This document shows positions 25,532 to 35,091 of a DNA stretch of 39,041 nucleotides, piece after piece; within the stretch, counting starts at the first letter, position 1; each line of letters opens with the position of its first letter. Origin of the DNA: Aquibacillus rhizosphaerae (lineage in GTDB: Bacteria; Bacillota; Bacilli; Bacillales; Amphibacillaceae); the NCBI RefSeq assembly GCF_030282825.1, contig NZ_JASTZU010000049.1:1-39041 (forward strand), read 5' to 3'. The notes beneath the pieces were generated by a model. That model had not been told where the DNA came from, made no database searches, and saw nothing but the letters and a program-made list of their open reading frames with translations. The position numbers were made by a program, and so were the translations under genes.

Positions 25532-27232
25532 ATGAAAAAGAAATTATCTATTTATACACTGTCTTTACTGTTTATACTTGGGGCGATGATTATGACGGCT
25601 TGTAGTGATGATTCATCAAGTTCATCGTCCTCAGATGATCAATCAGATTCAACGAATGAAAATGATGATAGCGCTTCAAAAGAACCGATTACACTTTCTT
25701 TTTTTAGTGCTGATGGGGAGGAAAAAAACTTTGATGATCCTGTTGCTCAGAAGATTACAGAGGCGACTGGAGTTACTTTAGAAATAGACTATCCTGTAGG
25801 CGGAAATGATGAAACAATTCCGTTGATGATTGCTAGTGGCGATTATCCAGATATGATTTATGCTAAAGGGGATATTGGTAAGTTGATTGAAGCTGGTGGT
25901 GTTATTAAGCTAGACGATTTAATTGAAGAAAAGGGAGACAATCTAAAGGCAATGTATGGAGATCAAATTGATCGACTTCGTAGAGATGTAGATGACCCTA
26001 GCATCTATACTGTAGGAACCTATGGTGTAGAAGGAGCGTATTGGTCAACAAGTGGTACTTTCCAAGTTCAACTAGATGTACTACGTGAACTAGGTTACCC
26101 TGAAATTAATACATTAGAAGAATATGAAGCTGCTATAACTGAATATAAAGAAAAGTATCCTGAAATTGATGGACAAAAAACACTTGGACTTTCTTTGCTA
26201 GGTAGTGACTGGCGTTGGCTAATCACAGTTGGTAACCCTGCTGGATTTGCTGCTGGAATTCCAGATGACGGACAGTGGGCTATAAACGATGATACAGGTG
26301 AAGCAACTTATAAATTTTTAAAGCCGGAAGTGAAAGAATACTTTAAATGGTTAAACGGGTTAAATGCCAAAGGATTACTTGATCCAGAGTCCTTTACACA
26401 AACATATGACACATACATTTCTAAACTTTCATCAGGTCGAGTCTTAAGTGTCGCCGATCAAGATTGGGACATTGCTGATGCAGATAAAGCACTAGTAGCT
26501 GATGGTAAAGAAAATAGAACGTACGCCCCACTTCCGGTAACTATAGATGATGAATATAAGTCACAAGGTCTTAAGGATTATGGTTTTGCAGGAGGTTGGG
26601 GAATTGCCATTTCTTCAACAAGTGAAAACCAAGAAAGAGCATTTGAATTTTTAGATTGGATGGCCTCAGAAGAAGCGCAAATTCTAGTGAACTGGGGTGT
26701 GGAAGGCGAAAACTATGACATCGTTGATGGAAAACGTGTGATGCAAGAAGATGACAGAGAACGTATGAACAATGATGCTAATTATGCAAAGGAAACGGGT
26801 GTTGGTTATTATATTTATCCATTCCCACAATGGGGAAATGGTGCTGTAGATTCTAACGGACAATCAATTACACCAAATTCTGAGCAAGATATCATTGATA
26901 ATTTTAATGAAGTGGAAAAAGAAGTTCTAGCTGAGTATGGTATGGATAATTGGATTGAATGGTTCCCTAAAACAGAAGAGTTGGGTGTTTCTCAACATGG
27001 TACAGCAGCAAACTATACAATCGAGCCAGGAAGCGACCTACAAATTATTCAACAAAAAGCGGATGATTTAACAGAGCAAAGAATCACACAAGCCATCCTT
27101 AGTGAACCAGAAGAATTTGATGCGGCATGGGACTCCATGTTAAAAGAATTAGAAGAAATGAATATTGAAGCTGCGAATGAAGCGATGACTAAATTAACAC
27201 AAGATACAATGGAATTATGGGGTACAAAATAA
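25532..27232 (+). CDS. Extracellular solute-binding lipoprotein, LplA-like
   Basis: The 566-residue binding protein of the importer has a type II signal peptide with lipobox MTAC (lipidated Cys24). A Ser/Asp-rich spacer follows (about residues 26-50). The two-lobed binding fold contains PLMIASGDYPDMIYAKG, FAGGWGIAISSTSENQERAFEFLDWMASEEA, and a C-terminal long-ligand region typical of the large LplA class (about 500-570 residues) that captures oligosaccharides rather than monosaccharides. The RBS is ATGGAGGAG. It lies 51 bases after the second permease and is followed by a terminator, so the importer operon may end here, with readthrough to the glycosidases. Ligand not visible from sequence. 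Confidence 0.93.
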   Translation: MKKKLSIYTLSLLFILGAMIMTACSDDSSSSSSSDDQSDSTNENDDSASKEPITLSFFSADGEEKNFDDPVAQKITEATGVTLEIDYPVGGNDETIPLMIASGDYPDMIYAKGDIGKLIEAGGVIKLDDLIEEKGDNLKAMYGDQIDRLRRDVDDPSIYTVGTYGVEGAYWSTSGTFQVQLDVLRELGYPEINTLEEYEAAITEYKEKYPEIDGQKTLGLSLLGSDWRWLITVGNPAGFAAGIPDDGQWAINDDTGEATYKFLKPEVKEYFKWLNGLNAKGLLDPESFTQTYDTYISKLSSGRVLSVADQDWDIADADKALVADGKENRTYAPLPVTIDDEYKSQGLKDYGFAGGWGIAISSTSENQERAFEFLDWMASEEAQILVNWGVEGENYDIVDGKRVMQEDDRERMNNDANYAKETGVGYYIYPFPQWGNGAVDSNGQSITPNSEQDIIDNFNEVEKEVLAEYGMDNWIEWFPKTEELGVSQHGTAANYTIEPGSDLQIIQQKADDLTEQRITQAILSEPEEFDAAWDSMLKELEEMNIEAANEAMTKLTQDTMELWGTK

Positions 27233-27330
27233 TTGTAATTAAGTCAATTTCATAATTACCTTATTTAGTCATCTGCGTTGTAGGTGACGATAAAATCGAT
27301 ATTTTGAAATTGATAAAATTAAGTAATAAA

Positions 27331-27372
27331 TTAGCCTGATTCCACTAAAGTAGAGGAGTCAGGCTAAATTTT
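27331..27372 (+). terminator. Terminator or attenuator between importer and glycosidase genes
   Basis: A 13-bp stem TTAGCCTGATTCC / GGAGTCAGGCTAA (one G-U pair, 11-base loop) is followed by AATTTTAA, a weak T tract. It may allow partial readthrough, giving higher importer than glycosidase expression. Confidence 0.7.
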
Positions 27373-27438
27373 AAAAAAGACTTCCTATCTATTGTCCTTT
27401 AGATATTAATGAAAATACATAAGTTGGAGGGGAACAAG

Positions 27439-30225
27439 ATGAGTAACCAAAAAATAGGTACTCCATTAAAAGGCTTTGCAGAATTTAGTAGGAAAGTTGC
27501 AGCAGATGGGGCAGTTCTATTGAAAAATGAAGAACAAGTACTTCCGATTAAACAAGGAGAAACTGTTTCTATTTTTGGAAGAACACAGTTAGATTACTAT
27601 AGAAGCGGAACAGGTTCTGGTGGTAGTGTGAATGTTACTTACACGACCAATCTATTAGAAGCACTTCAAAGTAAAAAACAAACAAAAGTTAATGAGGATT
27701 TGGCGGCTACATATAAGAAATGGATAAAACAAAACCCATTTGATAATGGTGGCGGTGGCTGGGCAGCTGAACCTTGGCATCAAAAGGAGATGCCATTAAC
27801 AGATACAATAGTGAGAGAGGCAAGGGATGATTCGGATAAAGCGGTTATTGTAATTGGACGTACTGCTGGTGAAGATCAAGATAATGCTGATGAACCGGGA
27901 AGTTATCAACTAACGTTAGAAGAGAAAGAAATGCTTAGACTCGTTAGTAAATACTTTGAACAGGTTTGTGTGGTACTTAATGTATCAAATATTATTGATA
28001 TGGATTGGCTTAATGATTCTAGTTATGTAAACCCTATCAACAGTGTTATCTATACATGGCAAGGTGGTATGGAAGGTGGTAACGCCGCTGCCGATGTATT
28101 AGTTGGTGATGTGAATCCTAGTGGTAAATTAACTGATACAATTGCTTATTCAATTAATGACTACCCATCGACTAGTAATCATGGGAATGAACATAGAAAC
28201 GTTTATCAGGAAGATATTTATGTAGGTTATCGTTATTTTGAGACGTTTTGTCCGGAGAGGGTGCAGTTTGCTTTTGGATACGGTTTATCTTATACAGCTT
28301 TCAAGATTGATCCTGACGAAGCTAAAATAGTTACCAAATCAGGAGAAAATTATGTTGAATTAAATGTTAGGGTTGAAAATATTGGACCTATATTTGCTGG
28401 AAAGGAAGTTGTTCAGGTCTATTATGAGGCACCCCAAGGAAAGTTAGGTCAACCTTCAAAAGTATTAGCAGCATTTGTGAAAACAAACTTGCTTCAACCC
28501 GGTGAAATTCAGATGCTATCAATTAGTTTTCCTGTTAAACGTATGGCCTCGTATGATGATAGTGGAGTAACGGGTCACCCTTCTGCCTATGTGTTAGAAA
28601 GTGGCCTATATCATTTTTATGTAGGCAACAGTGTTAAGGATGTAGTGAAAATAGGTATTGATGGAAAGGACGGTTATGGATTAGATAGCCTTCAGGTCAT
28701 TGAACAATTAGAGGAGGTATTGGCACCAACAGAAAGCTTCACAAGAATGAAGCCAGGGGTGCAAAAAGAAGATGGTTCATATGAATTAACTTATATAGAA
28801 GCACCGAAGCAAAAAATCTCTTTAGCAGAAAGAATAGAGAAAAATCTACCTCAAACATATAAGCAAACAGGAAACAAAGGTTATAAATTGAAGGATGTTT
28901 ATGAAGAAAAAGTGGGAATCGAAGCATTTATTGCCCAGCTATCAGATGAAGAGCTTGCTACAATTGTACGAGGGGAAGGAATGAGTAGTCCTCTCGTTAC
29001 ACCGGGAACCGCTTCGGCATTTGGGGGTGTAAGTGATAGTTTGTTTAATTATGGTATTCCGGTTGGTTGTACTGCTGATGGTCCTTCAGGTATTCGAATG
29101 GACAGTGGTCATAAAGCCACACAAGTTCCAATTGGAACATTACTTGCGGCAACTTGGGATGTTAAATTAGTTGAAGAGTTATATGAATTAGAAGGAAAAG
29201 AATTAATAAATAATAACATTGATATGTTATTAGGACCAGGGATTAATATTAGAAGAAGTCCATTAAATGGACGTAACTTCGAATATTTTTCAGAAGACCC
29301 ACTTATTACTGGTGCGTTTGCTGTAGCAAATACACGTGGAATCATGAAAAGTGGTGCGCATGCCACGCTTAAACATTTTGCTTGTAACAGTCAGGAATAT
29401 TCACGTACGAATGTGGATGCAGTTGTTACTGAGCGTGCGCTTAGAGAAATTTATCTGAAAGGCTTTGAAATGGCTGTTAAAGAAGGTGGCGCAAAAGGGA
29501 TTATGACATCGTATAATCCCATCAATGGACACTGGGCAGCTTCGAATTATGACTTAAATACGACTGTGCTTCGTAAAGAATGGGGATTTAATGGAGTTGT
29601 TATGACCGACTGGTGGGCAAAAATGAATGGTTCTAGTTTTGGTGGCGTGGCGGATACGAGAAATACGAATTATATGGTTCGTTCACAAAACGACTTATAT
29701 ATGGTCGTTAATAATTATGGAGCAGAAATAAATTCATCTGAAGATAATACAATCAAATCATTAGAAGATGGCACATTAACTCGTGGTGAATTACAACGAA
29801 GTGCAATGAATATATGTGAATTCTTAATGGATGCACCTGTCTTTTCTAGAAAACAAGAAATTGTAGAAACGATAAATAAATTTTCTGGTAATCCTTCATT
29901 GAATTCTATAGAAGCACAATCTTTGTTTGATTATATTAAAGTCAATCCAAATCCTGCGATACCAAGCTTTATTAAAGTAGAAGATGGAGGACTTTATCGT
30001 ATTATTGTGAAAATCATGTCACCTGAAACAAATCAATCACAAACTGCATGTAACGTGACACTAAATGACCAATTGATGACCACTATACAAACCAATGGAA
30101 CAGATGGTAAGTGGATTAAACAAAAGCTTGTGAAAATCGAACTTGAAGCGGGTTTATATAATCTAAAATTAGACTTCATTAAACCAGGTATGCAGATTGA
30201 ATGGATAGAATTCAACAAAATTTAA
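27439..30225 (+). CDS. Glycoside hydrolase family 3 beta-glucosidase with permuted domain order
   Basis: Domain order is reversed relative to ordinary GH3. The alpha/beta sandwich comes first (about residues 10-260: VAADGAVLLKNEEQVLPI, GRTAGEDQDNADEPGSYQL, HGNEHRNVYQEDIYVGYRY). An Fn3-like domain follows (about 300-390). The catalytic barrel comes last (about 490-790: TADGPSGIRMD, GPGINIRRSPLNGRNFEYFSEDP, KHFACNSQEYSR), with nucleophile Asp724 in GVVMTDWW. A beta-rich tail (about 825-928) ends the protein. Such permuted GH3s are known beta-glucosidases in gut and rumen Firmicutes. There is no signal peptide. The ATG at 27439 has GGAGGGG at proper distance, unlike the ATG at 27409. It is first of a GH3-GH42-GH31 run and probably removes backbone glucose. 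Confidence 0.92.
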   Translation: MSNQKIGTPLKGFAEFSRKVAADGAVLLKNEEQVLPIKQGETVSIFGRTQLDYYRSGTGSGGSVNVTYTTNLLEALQSKKQTKVNEDLAATYKKWIKQNPFDNGGGGWAAEPWHQKEMPLTDTIVREARDDSDKAVIVIGRTAGEDQDNADEPGSYQLTLEEKEMLRLVSKYFEQVCVVLNVSNIIDMDWLNDSSYVNPINSVIYTWQGGMEGGNAAADVLVGDVNPSGKLTDTIAYSINDYPSTSNHGNEHRNVYQEDIYVGYRYFETFCPERVQFAFGYGLSYTAFKIDPDEAKIVTKSGENYVELNVRVENIGPIFAGKEVVQVYYEAPQGKLGQPSKVLAAFVKTNLLQPGEIQMLSISFPVKRMASYDDSGVTGHPSAYVLESGLYHFYVGNSVKDVVKIGIDGKDGYGLDSLQVIEQLEEVLAPTESFTRMKPGVQKEDGSYELTYIEAPKQKISLAERIEKNLPQTYKQTGNKGYKLKDVYEEKVGIEAFIAQLSDEELATIVRGEGMSSPLVTPGTASAFGGVSDSLFNYGIPVGCTADGPSGIRMDSGHKATQVPIGTLLAATWDVKLVEELYELEGKELINNNIDMLLGPGINIRRSPLNGRNFEYFSEDPLITGAFAVANTRGIMKSGAHATLKHFACNSQEYSRTNVDAVVTERALREIYLKGFEMAVKEGGAKGIMTSYNPINGHWAASNYDLNTTVLRKEWGFNGVVMTDWWAKMNGSSFGGVADTRNTNYMVRSQNDLYMVVNNYGAEINSSEDNTIKSLEDGTLTRGELQRSAMNICEFLMDAPVFSRKQEIVETINKFSGNPSLNSIEAQSLFDYIKVNPNPAIPSFIKVEDGGLYRIIVKIMSPETNQSQTACNVTLNDQLMTTIQTNGTDGKWIKQKLVKIELEAGLYNLKLDFIKPGMQIEWIEFNKI

Positions 30226-30262
30226 ATCTAAAGTGGTTAAGCCAATAGGAGGGAAAACTCCC

Positions 30263-32293
30263 ATGATAAATGAAAAATTACCAAAAGTATGGTACGGAGG
30301 AGACTATAACCCAGAGCAGTGGGATAAACATGTTTGGGATGAAGATTTAAGAATGTTTGACCTTGCAGGAATTGATGTTGCTACAATTAACGTTTTTTCA
30401 TGGGCTTTGAGCCAGCCAGATGAAGATACATACAATTTTGAATGGCTCGATGAAATAATAGAAAAATTGTATAAAAATAATGTGTATATTTGTTTAGCAA
30501 CCAGCACCGGTGCTCACCCAGCGTGGATGGCAAAAAAATACCCTGATGTATTGAGAGTTGACTTTGAAGGCAGAAAAAGAAAATTTGGAGGAAGACATAA
30601 TTCTTGCCCAAGTAGTCCAACCTACAGAAAATATGCTGAAAGAATAGCAGATAAGTTAGCTGAACGGTATAAAGACCATCCGGCAATACTAATTTGGCAT
30701 ATTTCTAATGAATATGGTGGTTATTGTTATTGTGAAAATTGCGCGAAAAATTTTCGGGAATGGCTTCAGGATAGATACAAAACACTTCAAGCAGTTAACA
30801 AAGCTTGGAATACACGATTTTGGGGACATACATTTTATGCATGGGATGAAGTCGTACCACCAAATATCTTGAGCGAAGAATGGCAAGGTGGCAAGAATAC
30901 GAATTTCCAAGGTATTTCTTTAGATTATCGTCGTTTCCAATCAGATAGTTTACTAGATTGCTATAAACTCGAAAGAAATGCGATTCGTAAATATACACAA
31001 GAAACTCCAATTACAACTAATTTGATGGGGTTTTATCCGGAATTAGATTATTTCAAATGGGCTAAAGAAATGGATGTTGTGTCATGGGATAATTACCCAT
31101 CATTAGATACACCTGTGAGTTTTACTGCGATGACACATGACCTAATGAGAGGTTTAAAAAGCGGTCAACCGTTTATGTTAATGGAACAAACACCAAGCCA
31201 ACAAAATTGGCAAGCGTATAATTCACTAAAACGACCAGGAGTAATGAGTTTGTGGAGTTACCAAGCGATTGCGCGTGGCGCTGATACTGTTATGTTTTTT
31301 CAATTACGTAGATCCATAGGTGCCACCGAAAAGTATCATGGTGCTGTAATTGAGCATGTTGGGCATGAACATACGCGTGTATTTAAGGAAAGTGCTGAAC
31401 TAGGAAATGAACTTATTCAATTATCAGATGACTTTTTAGATGCTCGAGTGAAATCAAAAATAGCGATTGTTTTTGATTGGGAAAACAGGTGGGCTATTGA
31501 TTTGTCAAGTGGTCCTTCTGTTGCGTTAGATTACGTTAAAGAGGTTCACAAATACTACGATGCGCTTTATGAACAAAATATCCAAGTAGATATGATTGGA
31601 GTAGAAAAAGATTTAAGTGATTATGAAATCGTTATCGCGCCTGTATTATATATGGTGAAGCAAGGATATACGAAAAAGCTAGAATCCTTTGTTAAAAGCG
31701 GAGGGACGTTTATCTCTACGTTCTTTAGCGGTATTGTCAATGAGAATGATTTAGTTACCCTCGGTGGCTATCCTGGTGAACTTCGTGAACTACTAGGGAT
31801 ATGGTCAGAAGAGATTGATGCGCTTGATCCTAAATTAAAAAACCAAATCGTTATGGAGGAAACGTGGGGAGGACTAAAAGGTGAATATGAATGCAATATT
31901 CTATTCGACCTTATTCATTCAGAAGGTGCAGAGGTATTAGCAACATATGGATCTGATTTTTACAAAGGCATGCCAGTTGTTACTAAAAATAAATTTGGTA
32001 AAGGTAATGCGTTTTATATCGCGTCCAGTCCAGACCAAGCATTTCTAAGAGGCTTATTAGCTAATCTATGTACAGAAAGAGAAATAGAACCTCATGTGAT
32101 AAGTGCTGATAGTGGTGTAGAGATATCTGAACGGATTAAAGAAGGTGTATCGTATTTATTTGTTATGAACCATAACGACAAGATCTCTACTTTTGATTTG
32201 GGGGAAAAGGAAACAAGAGATCTAATTAGCGGTATATCTTTTACGGGCAACGTTAGCATTGACTCCAAGTCAGTTATGATATTAGTAAACTAG
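30263..32293 (+). CDS. Glycoside hydrolase family 42 beta-galactosidase
   Basis: The 676-residue protein has the three GH42 domains. The catalytic barrel opens with YGGDYNPEQW, has acid/base Glu150 in HISNEYGG, and nucleophile Glu308 in FMLMEQTPS. Cysteines of the structural zinc site appear in CYCENC. A Rossmann-like trimerisation domain (from about residue 390) and a small C-terminal beta domain follow. It lacks a signal peptide and hydrolyses terminal beta-D-galactose in the cytoplasm. The ATG at 30263 is chosen because GGAGGG precedes it by 9 bases; the GTG at 30233 has no such site. It lies 37 bases after the GH3 gene. In context it would remove the galactose exposed after GH95 action; arabinogalactan-derived substrates are an alternative. 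Confidence 0.93.
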   Translation: MINEKLPKVWYGGDYNPEQWDKHVWDEDLRMFDLAGIDVATINVFSWALSQPDEDTYNFEWLDEIIEKLYKNNVYICLATSTGAHPAWMAKKYPDVLRVDFEGRKRKFGGRHNSCPSSPTYRKYAERIADKLAERYKDHPAILIWHISNEYGGYCYCENCAKNFREWLQDRYKTLQAVNKAWNTRFWGHTFYAWDEVVPPNILSEEWQGGKNTNFQGISLDYRRFQSDSLLDCYKLERNAIRKYTQETPITTNLMGFYPELDYFKWAKEMDVVSWDNYPSLDTPVSFTAMTHDLMRGLKSGQPFMLMEQTPSQQNWQAYNSLKRPGVMSLWSYQAIARGADTVMFFQLRRSIGATEKYHGAVIEHVGHEHTRVFKESAELGNELIQLSDDFLDARVKSKIAIVFDWENRWAIDLSSGPSVALDYVKEVHKYYDALYEQNIQVDMIGVEKDLSDYEIVIAPVLYMVKQGYTKKLESFVKSGGTFISTFFSGIVNENDLVTLGGYPGELRELLGIWSEEIDALDPKLKNQIVMEETWGGLKGEYECNILFDLIHSEGAEVLATYGSDFYKGMPVVTKNKFGKGNAFYIASSPDQAFLRGLLANLCTEREIEPHVISADSGVEISERIKEGVSYLFVMNHNDKISTFDLGEKETRDLISGISFTGNVSIDSKSVMILVN

Positions 32294-32373
32294 TATATGT
32301 AATCCAAATGTATGCTCAATCTTATTAAATGCGTGAAAATATTCATTAAAGAATACAGAGGAGTTGTATAAAA

Positions 32374-34689
32374 ATGAAATTCACTAGTGGTAACTGGCTT
32401 GTTAAAGAAGGGTTTACGATTAACCATCCTCGAATTGTTCATGATATCGATGTCACTGAAGAAAGTGTTACGCTTTACGCACCTTGTAAAGACATAAATC
32501 ACAGAGGGGATACGTTAGATGGTCCAATGCTTACAATTAAGTTATCATCTCCATCCGATAATATTATCCGTATTCAGACATGGCATTTTAAAGGTGGAAT
32601 TAAAAAGCATCCTAATTTTGATGTAAAAAACGAAAGTTCTACCCATCATCTAGACACAAATGATGATGAAATTACATTCATTAGTGGTGATTTGAATGTA
32701 AAGATTAATAAAAAACAATTTGGAATGAAATTTTTAAATGGAGATAAAAAGTTAACGGAATCTGATTCTAAAGGTCTAGCATGGATAACAGGGCCTGAGA
32801 ATTCCACATACATGAGAGGTCAACTTAGGTTACATGTTGGAGAGCAATTATACGGATTAGGAGAACGATTCACTCCATATATCAAAAACGGGCAAACAGT
32901 AGATATTTGGAATGAAGACGGTGGTACTAGTTCTGAACAATCATATAAAAATATTCCTTTTTATATGAGTAACAGAGGGTATGGAGTATTTGTTAACCAT
33001 CCAGAAGAAGTAAGCTTTGAATTGGGATCGGAAGTAGTTTCTAAGTCACAGTATAGTGTACGTGGAGAATACCTAGATTACTATATTATCAATGGACCAA
33101 CACCAAAAGAAGTAGTTAGTCGCTATACGAATCTAACTGGAAAGCCTGCCCTTCCACCAGCATGGTCGTTTGGCTTATGGCTGTCAACGTCATTTACAAC
33201 CGATTATGATGAGACTACTGTAAACCACTTTGTTGATGGAATGGCTGAACGTGGCATCCCGTTAAGTGTTTTTCACTTTGATTGTTTCTGGATGAAAGGA
33301 TTTGAATGGAGTAACTTTGTGTGGGATGATGAACATTTTCCTGACCCAGAAGGAATGCTTCGACGTCTTAAAGATAAGGGATTAAAGATTTGTGTTTGGA
33401 TTAACCCATATATTGCCCAAAAATCAAAGTTGTTTGATGAAGCAGTCGAAAACGGTTATTTGTTAAAAAGACCGAATGGCGATGTTTGGCAATGGGATCT
33501 TTGGCAAGCTGGTATGGGAATCGTTGATTTCAGTAATCCAAAAGCTTGTAAATGGTTTGCGGATAAGTTAAAAATCTTACTTGATATGGGCGTTGATTCC
33601 TTCAAAACTGATTTTGGTGAACGGATACCTACCGATGTAACTTATTACGATGGATCTGATCCATACAAAATGCATAATTACTATGCTTACAAATATAATG
33701 AAGTAGTTTTCGAATTGCTTAAGAAAGAAAAAGGTGCAAAAGAAGCAATCGTATTTGCTAGAGCTGCTACAGCTGGTGGTCAAAAATTTCCTGTCCATTG
33801 GGGTGGCGATTGTGATTCAACGTATGAAGCCATGGCTGAGAGTCTACGTGGGGGATTATCGTTGACGATGTCTGGATTTGGTTATTGGAGCCATGACATA
33901 GGAGGGTTTGAAAATACAGCTACACCAGATGTTTTCAAGCGTTGGACAGCTTTCGGTTTACTTTCCAGTCATAGTCGATTCCATGGCAGTTCATCGTATC
34001 GTGTTCCATGGAAATTTGATGAGGAGTCAGTTGATGTAGCACGGCATTTTGTGCAACTAAAAAATAGTTTAATGCCTTATTTGTATAGTGCTGCTGTTGA
34101 AAACAGTAAAACAGGTATTCCGGTTATGCGTTCGATGTTATTAGAGTTCCCTGAAGATACCCTTTGTGAGACGTTGGATAAACAATATATGCTAGGTGAA
34201 TCGATTCTAGTTGCTCCAATCTTCAACGAAGAGGGAGTTGGGTCCTACTACTTACCATCAGGTATATGGACGCATTTGTTATCAGGAGAAAAAATTGAGG
34301 GAAACATATGGAGAAAAGAAAAATATGATTATATGAGTTTACCTTTGTTTGTAAAAGAGAACACGATATTGCCCAGAGGGGCTGTAATTGATAAGCCGGA
34401 TTATGATTACTCGAGTGATATAACCTTTCATGTGTATGCATTACAAGACCAAGTAGATACAAATACAATCATTCATGATGTGCATGGGAAGATGACTGGC
34501 TCTTTGCATCTATCACGTCAAGGTAGAAGTATATTAGTGAAAGCAGACATGAATGGTAAAGCATATTCTATTGTATTACATGATGAAAAATCTATATCTA
34601 CTACCACAAGTGGTACATGGTCCGCCGAATTAAATGCAGTAAAGATTACACCAGCTCCATCTGATTATAGCTTTACTATTACGTTATAA
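32374..34689 (+). CDS. yicI: Glycoside hydrolase family 31 alpha-xylosidase, YicI-like
   Basis: The 771-residue product aligns by eye along its whole length with E. coli YicI, an alpha-xylosidase acting on isoprimeverose-type units (EC 3.2.1.177). The start (GNWLVKEGFTINHP) and the region GLGERFTPYIKNGQTVDIWN are shared. So are FHFDCFWMKGFEW with the specificity-loop Cys, the nucleophile Asp413 in FKTDFGERIPTDV, and the acid/base Asp479 in PVHWGGDC. The two catalytic residues fall within three positions of the YicI numbering I recall (416 and 482). It has no signal peptide. The RBS is AGAGGAG. It is last in the operon, before a strong terminator, and would cut alpha-1,6-xylose from xyloglucan oligosaccharides once galactose is gone. 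Confidence 0.95.
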   Translation: MKFTSGNWLVKEGFTINHPRIVHDIDVTEESVTLYAPCKDINHRGDTLDGPMLTIKLSSPSDNIIRIQTWHFKGGIKKHPNFDVKNESSTHHLDTNDDEITFISGDLNVKINKKQFGMKFLNGDKKLTESDSKGLAWITGPENSTYMRGQLRLHVGEQLYGLGERFTPYIKNGQTVDIWNEDGGTSSEQSYKNIPFYMSNRGYGVFVNHPEEVSFELGSEVVSKSQYSVRGEYLDYYIINGPTPKEVVSRYTNLTGKPALPPAWSFGLWLSTSFTTDYDETTVNHFVDGMAERGIPLSVFHFDCFWMKGFEWSNFVWDDEHFPDPEGMLRRLKDKGLKICVWINPYIAQKSKLFDEAVENGYLLKRPNGDVWQWDLWQAGMGIVDFSNPKACKWFADKLKILLDMGVDSFKTDFGERIPTDVTYYDGSDPYKMHNYYAYKYNEVVFELLKKEKGAKEAIVFARAATAGGQKFPVHWGGDCDSTYEAMAESLRGGLSLTMSGFGYWSHDIGGFENTATPDVFKRWTAFGLLSSHSRFHGSSSYRVPWKFDEESVDVARHFVQLKNSLMPYLYSAAVENSKTGIPVMRSMLLEFPEDTLCETLDKQYMLGESILVAPIFNEEGVGSYYLPSGIWTHLLSGEKIEGNIWRKEKYDYMSLPLFVKENTILPRGAVIDKPDYDYSSDITFHVYALQDQVDTNTIIHDVHGKMTGSLHLSRQGRSILVKADMNGKAYSIVLHDEKSISTTTSGTWSAELNAVKITPAPSDYSFTITL

Positions 34690-34708
34690 CTAAACATATG
34701 TTTTTTTA

Positions 34709-34747
34709 CAAGGCAGTTCTTTTGATTTTCACAAAAGGGCTGTTTTG
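34709..34747 (+). terminator. Terminator at the end of the glycosidase operon
   Basis: The stem AAGGCAGTTCTTTTG / CAAAAGGGCTGTTTT has G-U pairs and a short loop, with T tracts on both sides. It could also work on the - strand for the fragment that follows. Confidence 0.75.
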
Positions 34748-34762
34748 CTTAGCTTTTAAGGA

Positions 34763-35045
34763 TTATTTTTCATCTTTTTTTAGTTTTCTAATTAATTTGT
34801 CAACCGTCGCTTGTCCTGGAACTGCTGCTTGAACATTTTCAATTACCATCTTTGGAATTGTTTTCCCAACAAGTGATTCTTTACTACTGGCAATATAATA
34901 AGCTTTGTTCTCTAAAGAGCCGTTATAAGACAAGTTATTGGTAGGATCGCCATCCGGTGTGATCTTCATATGTTCATGTAGGTAAACAATATCATTATTT
35001 CTGGTCCATTATAAGATGAGTTGTGGTACCCATAGTTTAATTTGA
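34763..35045 (-). pseudogene. Decayed gene fragment of unknown family
   Basis: The longest intact piece (34763-34969, 68 codons from ATG) has no ribosome binding site. Reading upstream on the same strand, NYGYHNSSYNGPE is in one frame and NDIVYLHEHMKITPDG in the next. One missing A in GAAATAATG near 34998 would join them into a continuous sequence that runs back into the terminator of the TerC gene, where it has no start codon. This looks like the C-terminal remnant of a larger protein with a frameshift. I do not recognise the family. Confidence 0.45.
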
Positions 35046-35091
35046 ATAAAAGCTACCCTCATCGACTTAGAGAAGTCGGTGAGGGTAGCTT
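35046..35091 (-). terminator. Terminator of the YjbE-like TerC gene
   Basis: The stem AAGCTACCCTCATCGACTT paired with AAGTCGGTGAGGGTAGCTT closes on a four-base loop. On the - strand it is followed by TTTTATT. The hairpin begins at the stop codon. Confidence 0.9.
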
